Origin: Holophagales bacterium
Lineage (GTDB): Bacteria > Acidobacteriota > Thermoanaerobaculia > Multivoradales > Multivoraceae
Direction of reading: 5' to 3'
Length of the DNA: 64,000 nt
Assembly: GCA_009836625.1 (NCBI GenBank)
Contig: VXVC01000004.1
Span: forward strand, 186,001-250,000
Shown: positions 16,467 to 24,079 of the stretch, piece by piece
How positions within the stretch are numbered: position 1 is the stretch's first letter
How the letters are laid out: the number at the start of each line of letters is the position of its first letter
Notes under the pieces: model-generated
What the model was told of the DNA's origin: nothing
What the model saw: the letters and a program-made list of their open reading frames with translations, nothing else
Databases searched by the model: none
Made by a program: the position numbers and the translations under genes

Positions 16467-16474
16467 CCGCCGCC

Positions 16475-17791
16475 ATGACTGAAGAAGAAACACCAGCCCC
16501 GGAGGGCGGCACCGCTTCCGACTGGGGCTTCGAAACCCGGATGATCCATGCCGGCGCCGGCCCCGACCCGGTCTCGGGATCGCGCCAGATCCCGATTCAC
16601 CAGACGTCGGCTTATGCGTTCCACGACGCGGACCACGCGGCGTCCCTGTTCAACCTCCAGACCTTCGGCTTCATCTACTCCCGTCTCGGCAACCCGACGG
16701 TGGCCGCGCTGGAGCAGCGCATCGCCAGCCTGGAAGGCGGGTGCGGGGCGACCTGCGCCGCCTCGGGCCACGCCGCCCAGGTCCTGGCCTTCTTTCCGCT
16801 GATCGAAGCCGGAGAACGGTTCGCGGCGTCGAACAAGCTCTACGGCGGGTCGGTCACGCAGTTCAGCCGGACGTTCCCGAAGTTCGACTGGCATTGCGAC
16901 TTCGTTGACACGGAGGACCTTTCCGCGGTCGAGGCGGTCCTGGCCCAGGGCGCCAAGGCGCTGTTTGTCGAGAGCCTGGCGAACCCCGGCGGCGTGGTTA
17001 CGGACCTGGAGACGCTGGCCGGTCTGACCCGGGCCGCGGGCGCCCTGTTGATCGTCGACAACACGCTCGCAACGCCATGGCTCTGCCGACCGTTCGAGTG
17101 GGGCGCCGATCTGATCGTGCATTCCGCGACGAAGTTCCTGTCCGGCAACGGCACGGTGATCGGCGGCGCCGTGGTGGACAGTGGTCGGTTCGACTGGTCG
17201 GCATCGGGACGTTTTCCGGGCCTTTCCGAGCCGGAGCCGGCTTACCACGGCCTGAAGTTCAGCGAGACGTTCGGCGACCTCGCCTTCACGGTTCACTCGC
17301 ACGCGGTCGGTCTGCGGGACCTTGGCGCCTCGATGGCGCCGATGAACGCCTTTCTCACGTTGCTCGGGACGGAGACTCTCTCCCTGCGGATGGAGCGCCA
17401 CTGCCGGAACTCCCTGGCGGTTGCCGAGTGGTTGACGGAGCACCCGAAGGTCGAGTGGGTTTCCCATGCCGGGTTGCCGACCAGCCCGTACCGCGAGCTG
17501 GCGAAGAAGTACCTGCCGAACGGGGCGGGCGCGGTGTTCACCTTCGGCGTGCGGGGCGGCTACGAGGCGGGCGTCAAGGTCGTCGAGAAGTGCGAGCTGT
17601 TCTCCCACCTGGCGAACATCGGCGATGCCCGCTCGTTGATCATCCATCCGGCGTCGACGACCCATCGGCAGCTTACGGATGAACAGCGCGCCGCCGCCGG
17701 CGCCGGTCCGGAGGTCGTGCGGCTCTCGATCGGTCTGGAGACGGTGGACGACCTCGTCCGGGATCTGGACAGCGCTCTGGCTGCCGCATAG
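16475..17791 (+). CDS. metY: O-acetylhomoserine sulfhydrylase (Cys/Met metabolism PLP enzyme)
   Basis: This 438-residue PLP enzyme makes homocysteine (or cystathionine) from an O-acylated homoserine and a sulfur donor. 'TRMIHAGAGPDPVSGSRQIPIHQTSAYAF' is the family N-terminus. 'VDNTLATPWLCRPFEWGADLIVHSATKFLSGNG' carries the PLP Asp and the Schiff-base Lys (in SATKF). 'HPASTTHRQLTDEQ' is the substrate Arg/Thr region; the long C-terminal insert favours O-acetylhomoserine sulfhydrylase (MetY) over cystathionine gamma-synthase. It fits the sulfur-assimilation block running to 21326. The ATG has no Shine-Dalgarno but a TAGACT hexamer just upstream. Confidence 0.92.
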   Translation: MTEEETPAPEGGTASDWGFETRMIHAGAGPDPVSGSRQIPIHQTSAYAFHDADHAASLFNLQTFGFIYSRLGNPTVAALEQRIASLEGGCGATCAASGHAAQVLAFFPLIEAGERFAASNKLYGGSVTQFSRTFPKFDWHCDFVDTEDLSAVEAVLAQGAKALFVESLANPGGVVTDLETLAGLTRAAGALLIVDNTLATPWLCRPFEWGADLIVHSATKFLSGNGTVIGGAVVDSGRFDWSASGRFPGLSEPEPAYHGLKFSETFGDLAFTVHSHAVGLRDLGASMAPMNAFLTLLGTETLSLRMERHCRNSLAVAEWLTEHPKVEWVSHAGLPTSPYRELAKKYLPNGAGAVFTFGVRGGYEAGVKVVEKCELFSHLANIGDARSLIIHPASTTHRQLTDEQRAAAGAGPEVVRLSIGLETVDDLVRDLDSALAAA

Positions 17792-17837
17792 GGCTGTCCG
17801 CAGGCAACGTTTCCGGTACCAGGCTCTGTTCCGACCA

Positions 17838-17843
17838 TAGGAT
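17838..17843 (+). promoter_or_regulatory. -10-like hexamer TAGGAT for a probable leaderless start
   Basis: TAGGAT ends 9 bases before the GTG at 17853 and there is no Shine-Dalgarno sequence in the gap. Confidence 0.4.
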
Positions 17844-17852
17844 GGCCGCCCC

Positions 17853-19010
17853 GTGCTCCCCTGCCAGCGCTATCGGTTCCAGTTGCCCCCGCACCTTCAC
17901 TACCTGAACTGTGCGTACATGGCGCCCCTCGCTCGGGAGGTCGAAGAGGCAGGCCTGCGCGGAATGGCGCGCCGGAGGGACCCATCGAAGATCGTCGCGG
18001 ATGACTTCTTTGTCGAGACGGACGCACTGCGCGAGCGGTTCGCACGGCTGATCGGGAGTTCCGACCCGCAGCGGGTGGCGATCATCCCGGCCGTGTCGTA
18101 CGGCATCGCCACGGCCGCTCGCAACGTGCCCGTCGAGAGTGGCCAGAACATCGTCATCCTGGGCGACCAGTTTCCGAGCAACGTCTACGTCTGGATGCGC
18201 AAGGCGAGGGAGAACGGAGCGGAACTTCGGGTCGTCGAACGATCCGCCAGGGGCAGGCCGAGTCCGGGCGCATCGTGGAACCGCCGGCTGCTCCGGGCGA
18301 TCGACCGGAACACGGCGGCGGTGGCGACGCCGGTTGTCCACTGGGCGGACGGCACCCGCTTCAACGTCGCGGCGATCGGGCGGCGCGCCCGCGCGGTGGG
18401 AGCCGCCTTCGTGATCGACGGCACGCAGTCGATCGGAGCAATGCCGTTCGACGTGGAGAGGGTGGCGCCCGACGCGCTCGTTGTCGCCGCGTACAAGACC
18501 CTGTTCGGCCCGTATCAGAGCGGCCTGGCCTGGTTCGGCGAGCGCTTCGACGAGGGAGTGCCGCTGGAGGAGCCGTGGGCGGGGCGCGAAGGAAGCGACC
18601 GCTTCGTCGCGGGCCGGATCGAGTACGTCGAGTCCTACCGGCCGGGGGCGCTGCGCTACGACGTCGGGGAGCGGAGCAACCAGATTCAGGTACCGATGCT
18701 GAACGCGGCGCTCGACATGGTGCTCGAGTGGGGTCCGGAGCGCGTGCAGGAGTACTGTGAGGATCTGCTCGAGCCGTTCGAAGAGGTCTTCCGCGAGGCG
18801 GGTTTCGAGCTGGAGGACCGGGCCTGGCGCGGGGCCCACCTGTTCGGCCTTCGCAGCGTTCGGGGCCTCGACGCGGACAAGGCGGCGGCGACGCTGCGGC
18901 GTGCCGGCATCTTCGTTTCCGTTCGTGGCGAGGCGATCCGCGTGGCGCCCCAGGTGTACAACGACCGCGCGGACCTTGACGCGCTGGCGGCCGCCCTCCG
19001 GTCCCTCTAG
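17853..19010 (+). CDS. Class V aminotransferase (cysteine desulfurase/kynureninase-like fold)
   Basis: The 385-residue fold-type I PLP protein begins at a GTG and has 'HYLNCAYMAPLAREVEEAG' near its N-terminus. 'FVIDGTQSIGAMPFDVERVAPDALVVAAYKTLFGPYQSGLAWFGERF' contains the PLP Asp and the Schiff-base Lys (in AAYKTLFGPY). There is no conserved active-site Cys loop of SufS/IscS that I can recognise, so cysteine desulfurase activity is doubtful; isopenicillin-N-epimerase-like or selenocysteine-lyase-like proteins are closer in plan. Its place between metY and cysH hints at sulfur amino acid metabolism. Confidence 0.85.
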   Translation: MLPCQRYRFQLPPHLHYLNCAYMAPLAREVEEAGLRGMARRRDPSKIVADDFFVETDALRERFARLIGSSDPQRVAIIPAVSYGIATAARNVPVESGQNIVILGDQFPSNVYVWMRKARENGAELRVVERSARGRPSPGASWNRRLLRAIDRNTAAVATPVVHWADGTRFNVAAIGRRARAVGAAFVIDGTQSIGAMPFDVERVAPDALVVAAYKTLFGPYQSGLAWFGERFDEGVPLEEPWAGREGSDRFVAGRIEYVESYRPGALRYDVGERSNQIQVPMLNAALDMVLEWGPERVQEYCEDLLEPFEEVFREAGFELEDRAWRGAHLFGLRSVRGLDADKAAATLRRAGIFVSVRGEAIRVAPQVYNDRADLDALAAALRSL

Positions 19011-19102
19011 CGTCATGCCGTCCGTGCGCTCGATGACTCGCGCCCGGACTGGTGCACGGGTGCCGTGAATCACGTCACCGCGTGTCCATTGCAACCATGA
19101 GA

Positions 19103-19129
19103 CATTTGTGATCGTATTTGTCACAAATG
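19103..19129 (+). promoter_or_regulatory. 9-bp perfect inverted repeat over the cysH start (operator candidate)
   Basis: CATTTGTGA (19103-19111) and TCACAAATG (19121-19129) form a perfect inverted repeat with a 9-base spacer; the right arm ends with the cysH ATG. A possible promoter overlaps it: TTGCAA at 19089-19094, 17 bases, then TCGTAT at 19112-19117, which lies exactly in the spacer. A repressor bound here would cover the -10 element and start codon. The spacing differs from Crp (6 bases between TGTGA and TCACA) and from Fnr. Confidence 0.6.
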
Positions 19130-19918
19130 AGCGAGCAGACCATCCAGGACGGCATCGGCGGAGCCGTCCTGGAGTTCCCGGGCCTCGCGGCCGACGGCGA
19201 TCTCTGCGTCCTCGGCTGGGCGATGGAGTTGGAGCTCGCGGCGCCGGAGCAGGTGCTGCGCTGGGCTCACGGGCGCTGGGGAAGCGAGTTGACTCTGGCG
19301 ACTTCATTCCAGGCGGAAGGCATGGTGCTCCTCCACATGTGTCACCAGCTCGGTCTGCCAGTCCGGATCGTGACGCTCGACACGGGCCGACTGCCGGAGG
19401 AGACGTTCCGGCACATCGAGCACGTCCGGCTGCATTACGGCGTTGACGTGGAGATCGTGGCGCCGCGGGCGTCGGAGGTGGCGCGCCTGGTCAAGCGGGG
19501 GGGGCCGAACCTCTTCTACACGTCTGTCGCGGGCCGGCAACGTTGCTGCAACGTGCGCAAGGTGGAGCCGATGCGCCGGGCTCTGGCGCGAACCCCCGCC
19601 TGGCTGAGCGGCCTGCGGCGGGATCAGACGCCGACGCGCGATGTCCTGAACAAGGTCGAGGTGGACCGGGTAACGAGGACGAAGGGGCGCCTGGTCAAGG
19701 TCTGCCCGCTCCTCGACTGGACCGAGGACGAGGTCTGGGCCTACATTCATGAGCAGGGAGTGCCCTACCACCCGCTCTACGACCAGGGCTACCGGACGAT
19801 CGGCTGCGCGCCATGCACTCGCCCATCGCGCCCTGGTGAAGGCGCCCGCAGCGGCCGCTGGTGGTGGGAATCCCACACCGGCAAGGAATGCGGCCTACAC
19901 GTTCTGCAGCCACGTTGA
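19127..19918 (+). CDS. cysH: Assimilatory adenylyl-sulfate (APS) reductase
   Basis: The 263-residue cytosolic enzyme reduces APS to sulfite with thioredoxin. 'LATSFQAEGMVLLHMC' is the nucleotide-binding P-loop-like motif. Two cysteine pairs, 'RCCNVRKVEPM' and 'IGCAPCTRP', bind a [4Fe-4S] cluster and mark the APS (not PAPS) type; 'GKECGLH' has the catalytic Cys near the C-terminus. A TTG lies three codons upstream, but the ATG at 19127 is preferred. No Shine-Dalgarno is visible. The stop overlaps the TTG of the next gene, so siroheme genes are translated together with it. A thioredoxin gene (52959) is elsewhere in the window. Confidence 0.93.
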   Translation: MSEQTIQDGIGGAVLEFPGLAADGDLCVLGWAMELELAAPEQVLRWAHGRWGSELTLATSFQAEGMVLLHMCHQLGLPVRIVTLDTGRLPEETFRHIEHVRLHYGVDVEIVAPRASEVARLVKRGGPNLFYTSVAGRQRCCNVRKVEPMRRALARTPAWLSGLRRDQTPTRDVLNKVEVDRVTRTKGRLVKVCPLLDWTEDEVWAYIHEQGVPYHPLYDQGYRTIGCAPCTRPSRPGEGARSGRWWWESHTGKECGLHVLQPR

Positions 19919-20586
19919 GCGGCGACGCTCGACCGCCCGCCTACTACCCAGTCTACGTCTCGCTCGCCGAGCGGCTGGTCGTCGTCAAGGGCGGCGGTCC
20001 GGTGGCGGAACGGCGGGTTACCGGCCTGCTGCGCTGCGGAGCGCGGGTGCGGGTGGTCGCTCCCGAGCTGACCCCGGAGCTTGAGCAACGGGCTCGGGGC
20101 GGAGAGATCGAGCACGTGGCCCGGCCGTACCGGACAGGAGATCTCGAAGGCGCGGCACTGGCCCTGGCGGAACCCGGCGAGCCGGCGTCGGATGCGTCTT
20201 TCTTCGCCGAGGCAGAGCGGCGCGGCATCTTCGTCAACGTGGAGGACGACCTCGAGCACTGCAGCTTCATCATGCCGGCGCTCGTCCGCCGCGGCGACCT
20301 GGTCGTCGCGATCTCGACCTCCGGACGCGCCCCGGCGCTGGCGGTGCGCCTCCGCGAGCGGCTCGAACGGGAGCTGGGGCCGGAGTACGGCGCTCTCCTG
20401 GAACTGGCGGGCCGTCTGCGGGCGCCCCTGGCGCGAGCGGTGCCCGGGTTCGAGGAGCGTCGCCGGCGCTGGTACGAGCTGGTCGATTCGGAGGTCCTGG
20501 TCCTGTTCCGCGACGGCAGGGCGACTGAAGCCCGCGAACGGGCGGAGCAGATCATGGGCGTCGCGGCGGAGAGGCCGGGACGGTGA
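19915..20586 (+). CDS. Precorrin-2 dehydrogenase/sirohydrochlorin ferrochelatase-type protein (CysG N-terminal half)
   Basis: The 223-residue protein matches the N-terminal module of CysG/Met8p, which oxidises precorrin-2 and may insert iron to give siroheme. 'LVVVKGGGPVAERRVTGLLRCGARVRVVAPELT' is the NAD site. 'FVNVEDDLEHCSFIMPALVRRGDLVVAISTSGRAPALAVRLRERLE' includes the conserved Asp of the bifunctional active site. The TTG start overlaps the cysH stop (TTGA), and the end overlaps the cobA GTG, so three genes are chained by overlapping codons. Siroheme is the cofactor of sulfite reductase, the step after CysH; the reductase itself is not in the window. Confidence 0.9.
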   Translation: MSGDARPPAYYPVYVSLAERLVVVKGGGPVAERRVTGLLRCGARVRVVAPELTPELEQRARGGEIEHVARPYRTGDLEGAALALAEPGEPASDASFFAEAERRGIFVNVEDDLEHCSFIMPALVRRGDLVVAISTSGRAPALAVRLRERLERELGPEYGALLELAGRLRAPLARAVPGFEERRRRWYELVDSEVLVLFRDGRATEARERAEQIMGVAAERPGR

Positions 20587-21326
20587 GAGGCTCGGGGCGG
20601 GTCACGCTGATCGGCGCCGGGCCTGGCGACCCGGACCTGATCACGGTCCTGGGTCTGAAGCGGCTGCGGGCGGCGGACGTGGTGCTGCACGACCGGCTTG
20701 CGGCCCCGGAGCTTCTCTCCGAGGCGAAGGTGGACGCCGAGATCGTCGACGTCGGCAAGCGCCCCGGCGACGATGTCCAGGCCCGGCAGCGCCGGATCGA
20801 GATCTTGATGATCGAACGGGCGCTCGATGGCGCTCACGTGGTCCGGCTGAAGGGAGGCGACCCGTCCGTCTTCGGTCGCGGCGGCGAGGAGGTCGAAGCC
20901 TGTGCCGCGGCGGGTGTGCCCTGCGAGGTCATTCCCGGCGTGAGCAGCATCGTGGCCGCGGCCGCGGTCGCCGGCATCCCGCTGACGCATCGCGGCGTGT
21001 CCCTGGGCTTCGCCGTCGTGTCGGCGCGGAACGCCGAAGGCGGCGAACCGGATTGGGCCGGTCTGTCCGGCGCGGACACCGTCGTCGTCCTGATGCCGGC
21101 GCGCCGCCTGGAGCGCATCGGCCGCGGCCTGATCGCCGCCGGACGCCGACCCGCCACGCCGGTGGCAGTCGTCGAGCGGGCCACCACTACCGAACAGAGG
21201 ACGGTGCGCTGCACCCTTCAGACGCTGGCGGCTGGAGACTTCGCAGGCCGGATCAGTCCGCCCTGCGTCGTCATCGTCGGCGACGTGGCGGCTCGCCAGT
21301 TCCCGCTCCCCCGAACAGACGGATGA
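20583..21326 (+). CDS. cobA: Uroporphyrinogen-III C-methyltransferase
   Basis: The 247-residue SAM-dependent enzyme makes precorrin-2 from uroporphyrinogen III. 'VTLIGAGPGDPDLITVLGLKRLRAADVVLHD' and 'VVRLKGGDPSVFGRGGEEVEAC' are the two family signatures, followed by 'EVIPGVSSIVAAAAVAGIPLTHRG'. The GTG start overlaps the preceding stop (GTGA). With the upstream protein it supplies both halves of a split CysG. The 3' end overlaps the opposing dctP gene by 56 bases. Confidence 0.94.
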   Translation: MRGSGRVTLIGAGPGDPDLITVLGLKRLRAADVVLHDRLAAPELLSEAKVDAEIVDVGKRPGDDVQARQRRIEILMIERALDGAHVVRLKGGDPSVFGRGGEEVEACAAAGVPCEVIPGVSSIVAAAAVAGIPLTHRGVSLGFAVVSARNAEGGEPDWAGLSGADTVVVLMPARRLERIGRGLIAAGRRPATPVAVVERATTTEQRTVRCTLQTLAAGDFAGRISPPCVVIVGDVAARQFPLPRTDG

Positions 21327-22290
21327 CATCGCCAACCGTCATGTCGCCCACCTGGCGGGCGAGGCCGGCTTCACGCGCGGGGGCGATGGCCCGTTCGAAC
21401 CGGCGCTTTTCGCTTTCCGGGAGATCGATGATCTCGACGCCGGCCTCCTCTGCCAAACGTATTCCCTCGGCGCCGGCGTGTTCGTAAGCGACGGCCCCGG
21501 CCAACGACAGGGCGACATCCGCGGCGGCGTCGACCCAGCCCCGCGCCTCGGGCGAAAGGCCGTCGTACACCCCCTGATTCATCAGAAGGACGAACGGCAG
21601 CCCGGACGCGGGAAGCCAGGTGGTCAGGTAGGCGGCCGGCTCGTGTAGCTGGAACGTGATGATCCCCGAGGGAGAAACGGCGACGCCGTCGATGACTCCT
21701 GTCGCCAGGCTCTGATGGACGACCGTACCGGGCTGCATGACGGCGCTGGCGCCAAGCGCTTCGATGAAAGGGATGGCGCTACGGGTCGAAACCCTGATCT
21801 TGAGCCCGCGCATGTCTTCGAGCGTCCGGACCGGTGAGTTGCGGGTGAGCAGGACCGGGGCGGCGTTGGACCAGAGCGCCAGAACCCGCGCCTGGTACTC
21901 CGGCTCCAGTACCGACCGGGCGCGCAGCATGGCCTCGGTGCAGTCCCTCGTCGTCTTGCAGATGCCAGGGTAGGCGATCAGGTCGGTCCTGGGAAACAGG
22001 TCGGCGGTGTAGGCGGGAATGGCGAGGGCGATATCGGCCACGCCGCTACGCAGAATCGAGTACTGGGCCGGCGCCGACGAGTTGAGGGCGCCGGCGGGGA
22101 ACTGCCTGACGGTCAGCCTGCCGCCCGAGAGCTCCGCGAGTTTCTGCGAGAACGGCGTGAACACCGCCTCGTCCAGAGGGTGATCGGCTGGCAGAAAGTG
22201 CGCGAGCGACAGTTCCCGGGTGTCGGAGGCGGGGCGGCAGCCGCAGACGAGCAGCAGGCCGAGGACGAGGATCCGGCTGGGCTTCGCCAT
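21271..22290 (-). CDS. dctP: TRAP transporter solute-binding protein (DctP family), probable lipoprotein
   Basis: The 339-residue protein is the extracytoplasmic ligand binder of a TRAP transporter. The N-terminus has a short hydrophobic stretch ending in 'LLLVCGC', a plausible lipobox (V-C-G-C), so it may be membrane-anchored rather than free. 'LSLAHFLPADHPLDEAVFTPFSQKLAELSGGRLTV' is the usual DctP opening. 'LKIRVSTRSAIPFIEALGASAVMQP' contains the conserved Arg that clamps a carboxylate ligand. A GTG 12 bases upstream (22302) is an alternative start and would overlap the permease stop. It is last in the operon dctQ-dctM-permease-dctP. Confidence 0.88.
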   Translation of the reverse strand: MAKPSRILVLGLLLVCGCRPASDTRELSLAHFLPADHPLDEAVFTPFSQKLAELSGGRLTVRQFPAGALNSSAPAQYSILRSGVADIALAIPAYTADLFPRTDLIAYPGICKTTRDCTEAMLRARSVLEPEYQARVLALWSNAAPVLLTRNSPVRTLEDMRGLKIRVSTRSAIPFIEALGASAVMQPGTVVHQSLATGVIDGVAVSPSGIITFQLHEPAAYLTTWLPASGLPFVLLMNQGVYDGLSPEARGWVDAAADVALSLAGAVAYEHAGAEGIRLAEEAGVEIIDLPESEKRRFERAIAPAREAGLARQVGDMTVGDVIRLFGGAGTGEPPRRRR

Positions 22291-22291
22291 C

Positions 22292-24079
22292 TCAGGAACC
22301 ACGCCGGGCGCCGGCGGAAACGCGGAGAGTCAGGATGTCTGTGTCGTGAAACTGCTGGTGTCGAACCGAGGACGCGAGGTGTCTGAGCAGCCGAAGGGAG
22401 ACCTCCTGCTCGACCCGGGCCGCCCGGGTCTCGGCGTCGAGGGACGTCAGCCGGTCCTGGAGATTGAGTTCGTCGGCGCTTGCCGCGCCGACCTTGAACT
22501 CCAGCACGGCCTCTCCGTCCTCTTCGCGTGCCTGGAGAAGCAGCTCGGGTCTCTGGTCGTCGAGGGCGCCGTCCTCCCCTTTGCTTTCCGCGCGCGACTG
22601 CAGGAGCGTGAGAAGGGTTTCCTCGGTCGCGGCTTCGAGCCGGTCCACCACGGACTCGAGGCCGTGGCGCGCGGCAAACGCCTGAATGAACTTCCTGATC
22701 CGCGGCAGTTCGGCCGTGTCGAGCTTGCCCTTGAGCTGGCTCTTGCGCCGTACGGTCAGTGCCGCGAGCAGGAGCGCCAACAGGCCCCCCGTCGTCAACC
22801 CGCTGCTCAACAGGCCACCCGCGAACTCGGCGAAGTAGTCGGGGAAGATCATGTCGAACTCGAACGCGACACCGGTCCAGAACGAGACGGCCGCGATCAG
22901 GCCGTTGCGGGGGTTCGACCCCATGCTGCTCGCGACCTCACGCACGCCGACCGTGAACAGCGTCGCCATGACCACGGCAACCGAAGCGGCCACGACCCCG
23001 GCGGGGATCGCGAGAATGAGAGCGAGCGCCTTCGGCAGGAAGGCCAGGGCCACGAAGGTCAGCCCGCACACGACCGCGACCCTGCGTGCCGCGACGCCGG
23101 TGATTTCCACCGCGGACACGGCGCCCGCGTTCAGCGTATTGGGCATCGTTCCCGCCAGCCCCGCCAGCAGGCTCCCGGCGCCTTCCGCGGACACGGCCCG
23201 CTGCACGGCCCGAAAGTCGACCGCGCGGGGCCTGCGCCACGCTACGCGCTGGGCGGCGACCGCGACGGCGACCGACTTGGTCGAACCGACCAGCGTCACG
23301 AACAGGAATGCCGGCAGGAGGGCCCAGAACGCGGCGCCGAACTCGAGGTCCAGTCCGGGGGGCCGGCCGCGGGGAATGCCGATCCAGGCGGCATCGGCCA
23401 CGCGTCCGGCGTCGTAGATTCCGAGGAATGCGCCGGTCAGGGCGCCAGTGACGATACCGACCGCGGGGGCCCAGAGGCGCGAGGTCCCCTTCCCCTTGAG
23501 AGCGATCCCGAGGAAGGTGCAGATCATGACGCCGGCGCTCAGCGGACCGGCGTATGCGGGGGCTCCCGGCGGCAGTTCGTTCAGCATGCGGAAGAGAATC
23601 GGCATCACGCTGACGGGAAGGAGCATGACCACCGTTCCCGTGACGACGGGGGTGAGAACCCTGTGGAGCAGGGCGAGCCGGGCCGAGAGTGCGACCTGGG
23701 CGAGGGCCGAGACGACGACCAGGGTTCCCAGCAGCCCCGGTCCGCCCTGGATCAGGGCCTCCGCGCAGACGGCGACGAAAATCGCCGAGCTGACGTGTGG
23801 CAGGACGTAACCCGCCCCGAACCGTCGCACCCGCAGGGCCTGCACGATCGTGGCGGCACCGCAGGCCAGGACGGAGGCGAACACCGCCCAGAGCACGAGA
23901 TCTTCGGCGCCGCCGGCACGGAAGGCGATCGTCGGCAGGAGGACCATCCCGTTGAGGCCCAGGGCGGCGAGCTGCAGGCCGAGCCCAACCGCGAGCGGCC
24001 GGGGAATCCGGTCGTCGACTTCGTAGAGCAGCTCGTCATCCGCGTTGAGCCGCGAGCCCTTCGTACGCTTCGTGTTCAT
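22292..24079 (-). CDS. NCS2-family (xanthine/uracil-type) permease with a C-terminal GHKL-ATPase-like domain
   Basis: The 595-residue protein starts at an ATG that overlaps the dctM stop (ATGA). Residues of about 25-450 form a 12-14 helix membrane domain resembling nucleobase/ascorbate (NCS2) permeases, with 'GTMPNTLNAGAVSAVEITG' at the place of the conserved transport motif. Residues of about 455-595 are cytosolic and unusual: 'RKFIQAFAARHGLESVVDRLEAATEETLLTLL' and 'EDGEAVLEFKVG' read like the first half of an RsbW/SpoIIAB-type ATPase fold, but the N-box Asn is not evident. The ATP-binding claim is an inference. The substrate might be a purine, a pyrimidine or another anionic ring compound. 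It lies between TRAP genes, suggesting a joint role. Confidence 0.8.
   Translation of the reverse strand: MNTKRTKGSRLNADDELLYEVDDRIPRPLAVGLGLQLAALGLNGMVLLPTIAFRAGGAEDLVLWAVFASVLACGAATIVQALRVRRFGAGYVLPHVSSAIFVAVCAEALIQGGPGLLGTLVVVSALAQVALSARLALLHRVLTPVVTGTVVMLLPVSVMPILFRMLNELPPGAPAYAGPLSAGVMICTFLGIALKGKGTSRLWAPAVGIVTGALTGAFLGIYDAGRVADAAWIGIPRGRPPGLDLEFGAAFWALLPAFLFVTLVGSTKSVAVAVAAQRVAWRRPRAVDFRAVQRAVSAEGAGSLLAGLAGTMPNTLNAGAVSAVEITGVAARRVAVVCGLTFVALAFLPKALALILAIPAGVVAASVAVVMATLFTVGVREVASSMGSNPRNGLIAAVSFWTGVAFEFDMIFPDYFAEFAGGLLSSGLTTGGLLALLLAALTVRRKSQLKGKLDTAELPRIRKFIQAFAARHGLESVVDRLEAATEETLLTLLQSRAESKGEDGALDDQRPELLLQAREEDGEAVLEFKVGAASADELNLQDRLTSLDAETRAARVEQEVSLRLLRHLASSVRHQQFHDTDILTLRVSAGARRGS

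Noticed and set aside
17853..19010. Calling the class V aminotransferase a cysteine desulfurase (SufS)
   Set aside because: The PLP lysine is clear, but I could not find the conserved active-site cysteine loop, so the name would go beyond the evidence.
19103..19129. Reading the cysH inverted repeat as a Crp site
   Set aside because: The arms look like TGTGA and TCACA, but the spacer is 9 bases rather than 6, which would put the half-sites on wrong helical faces for Crp.
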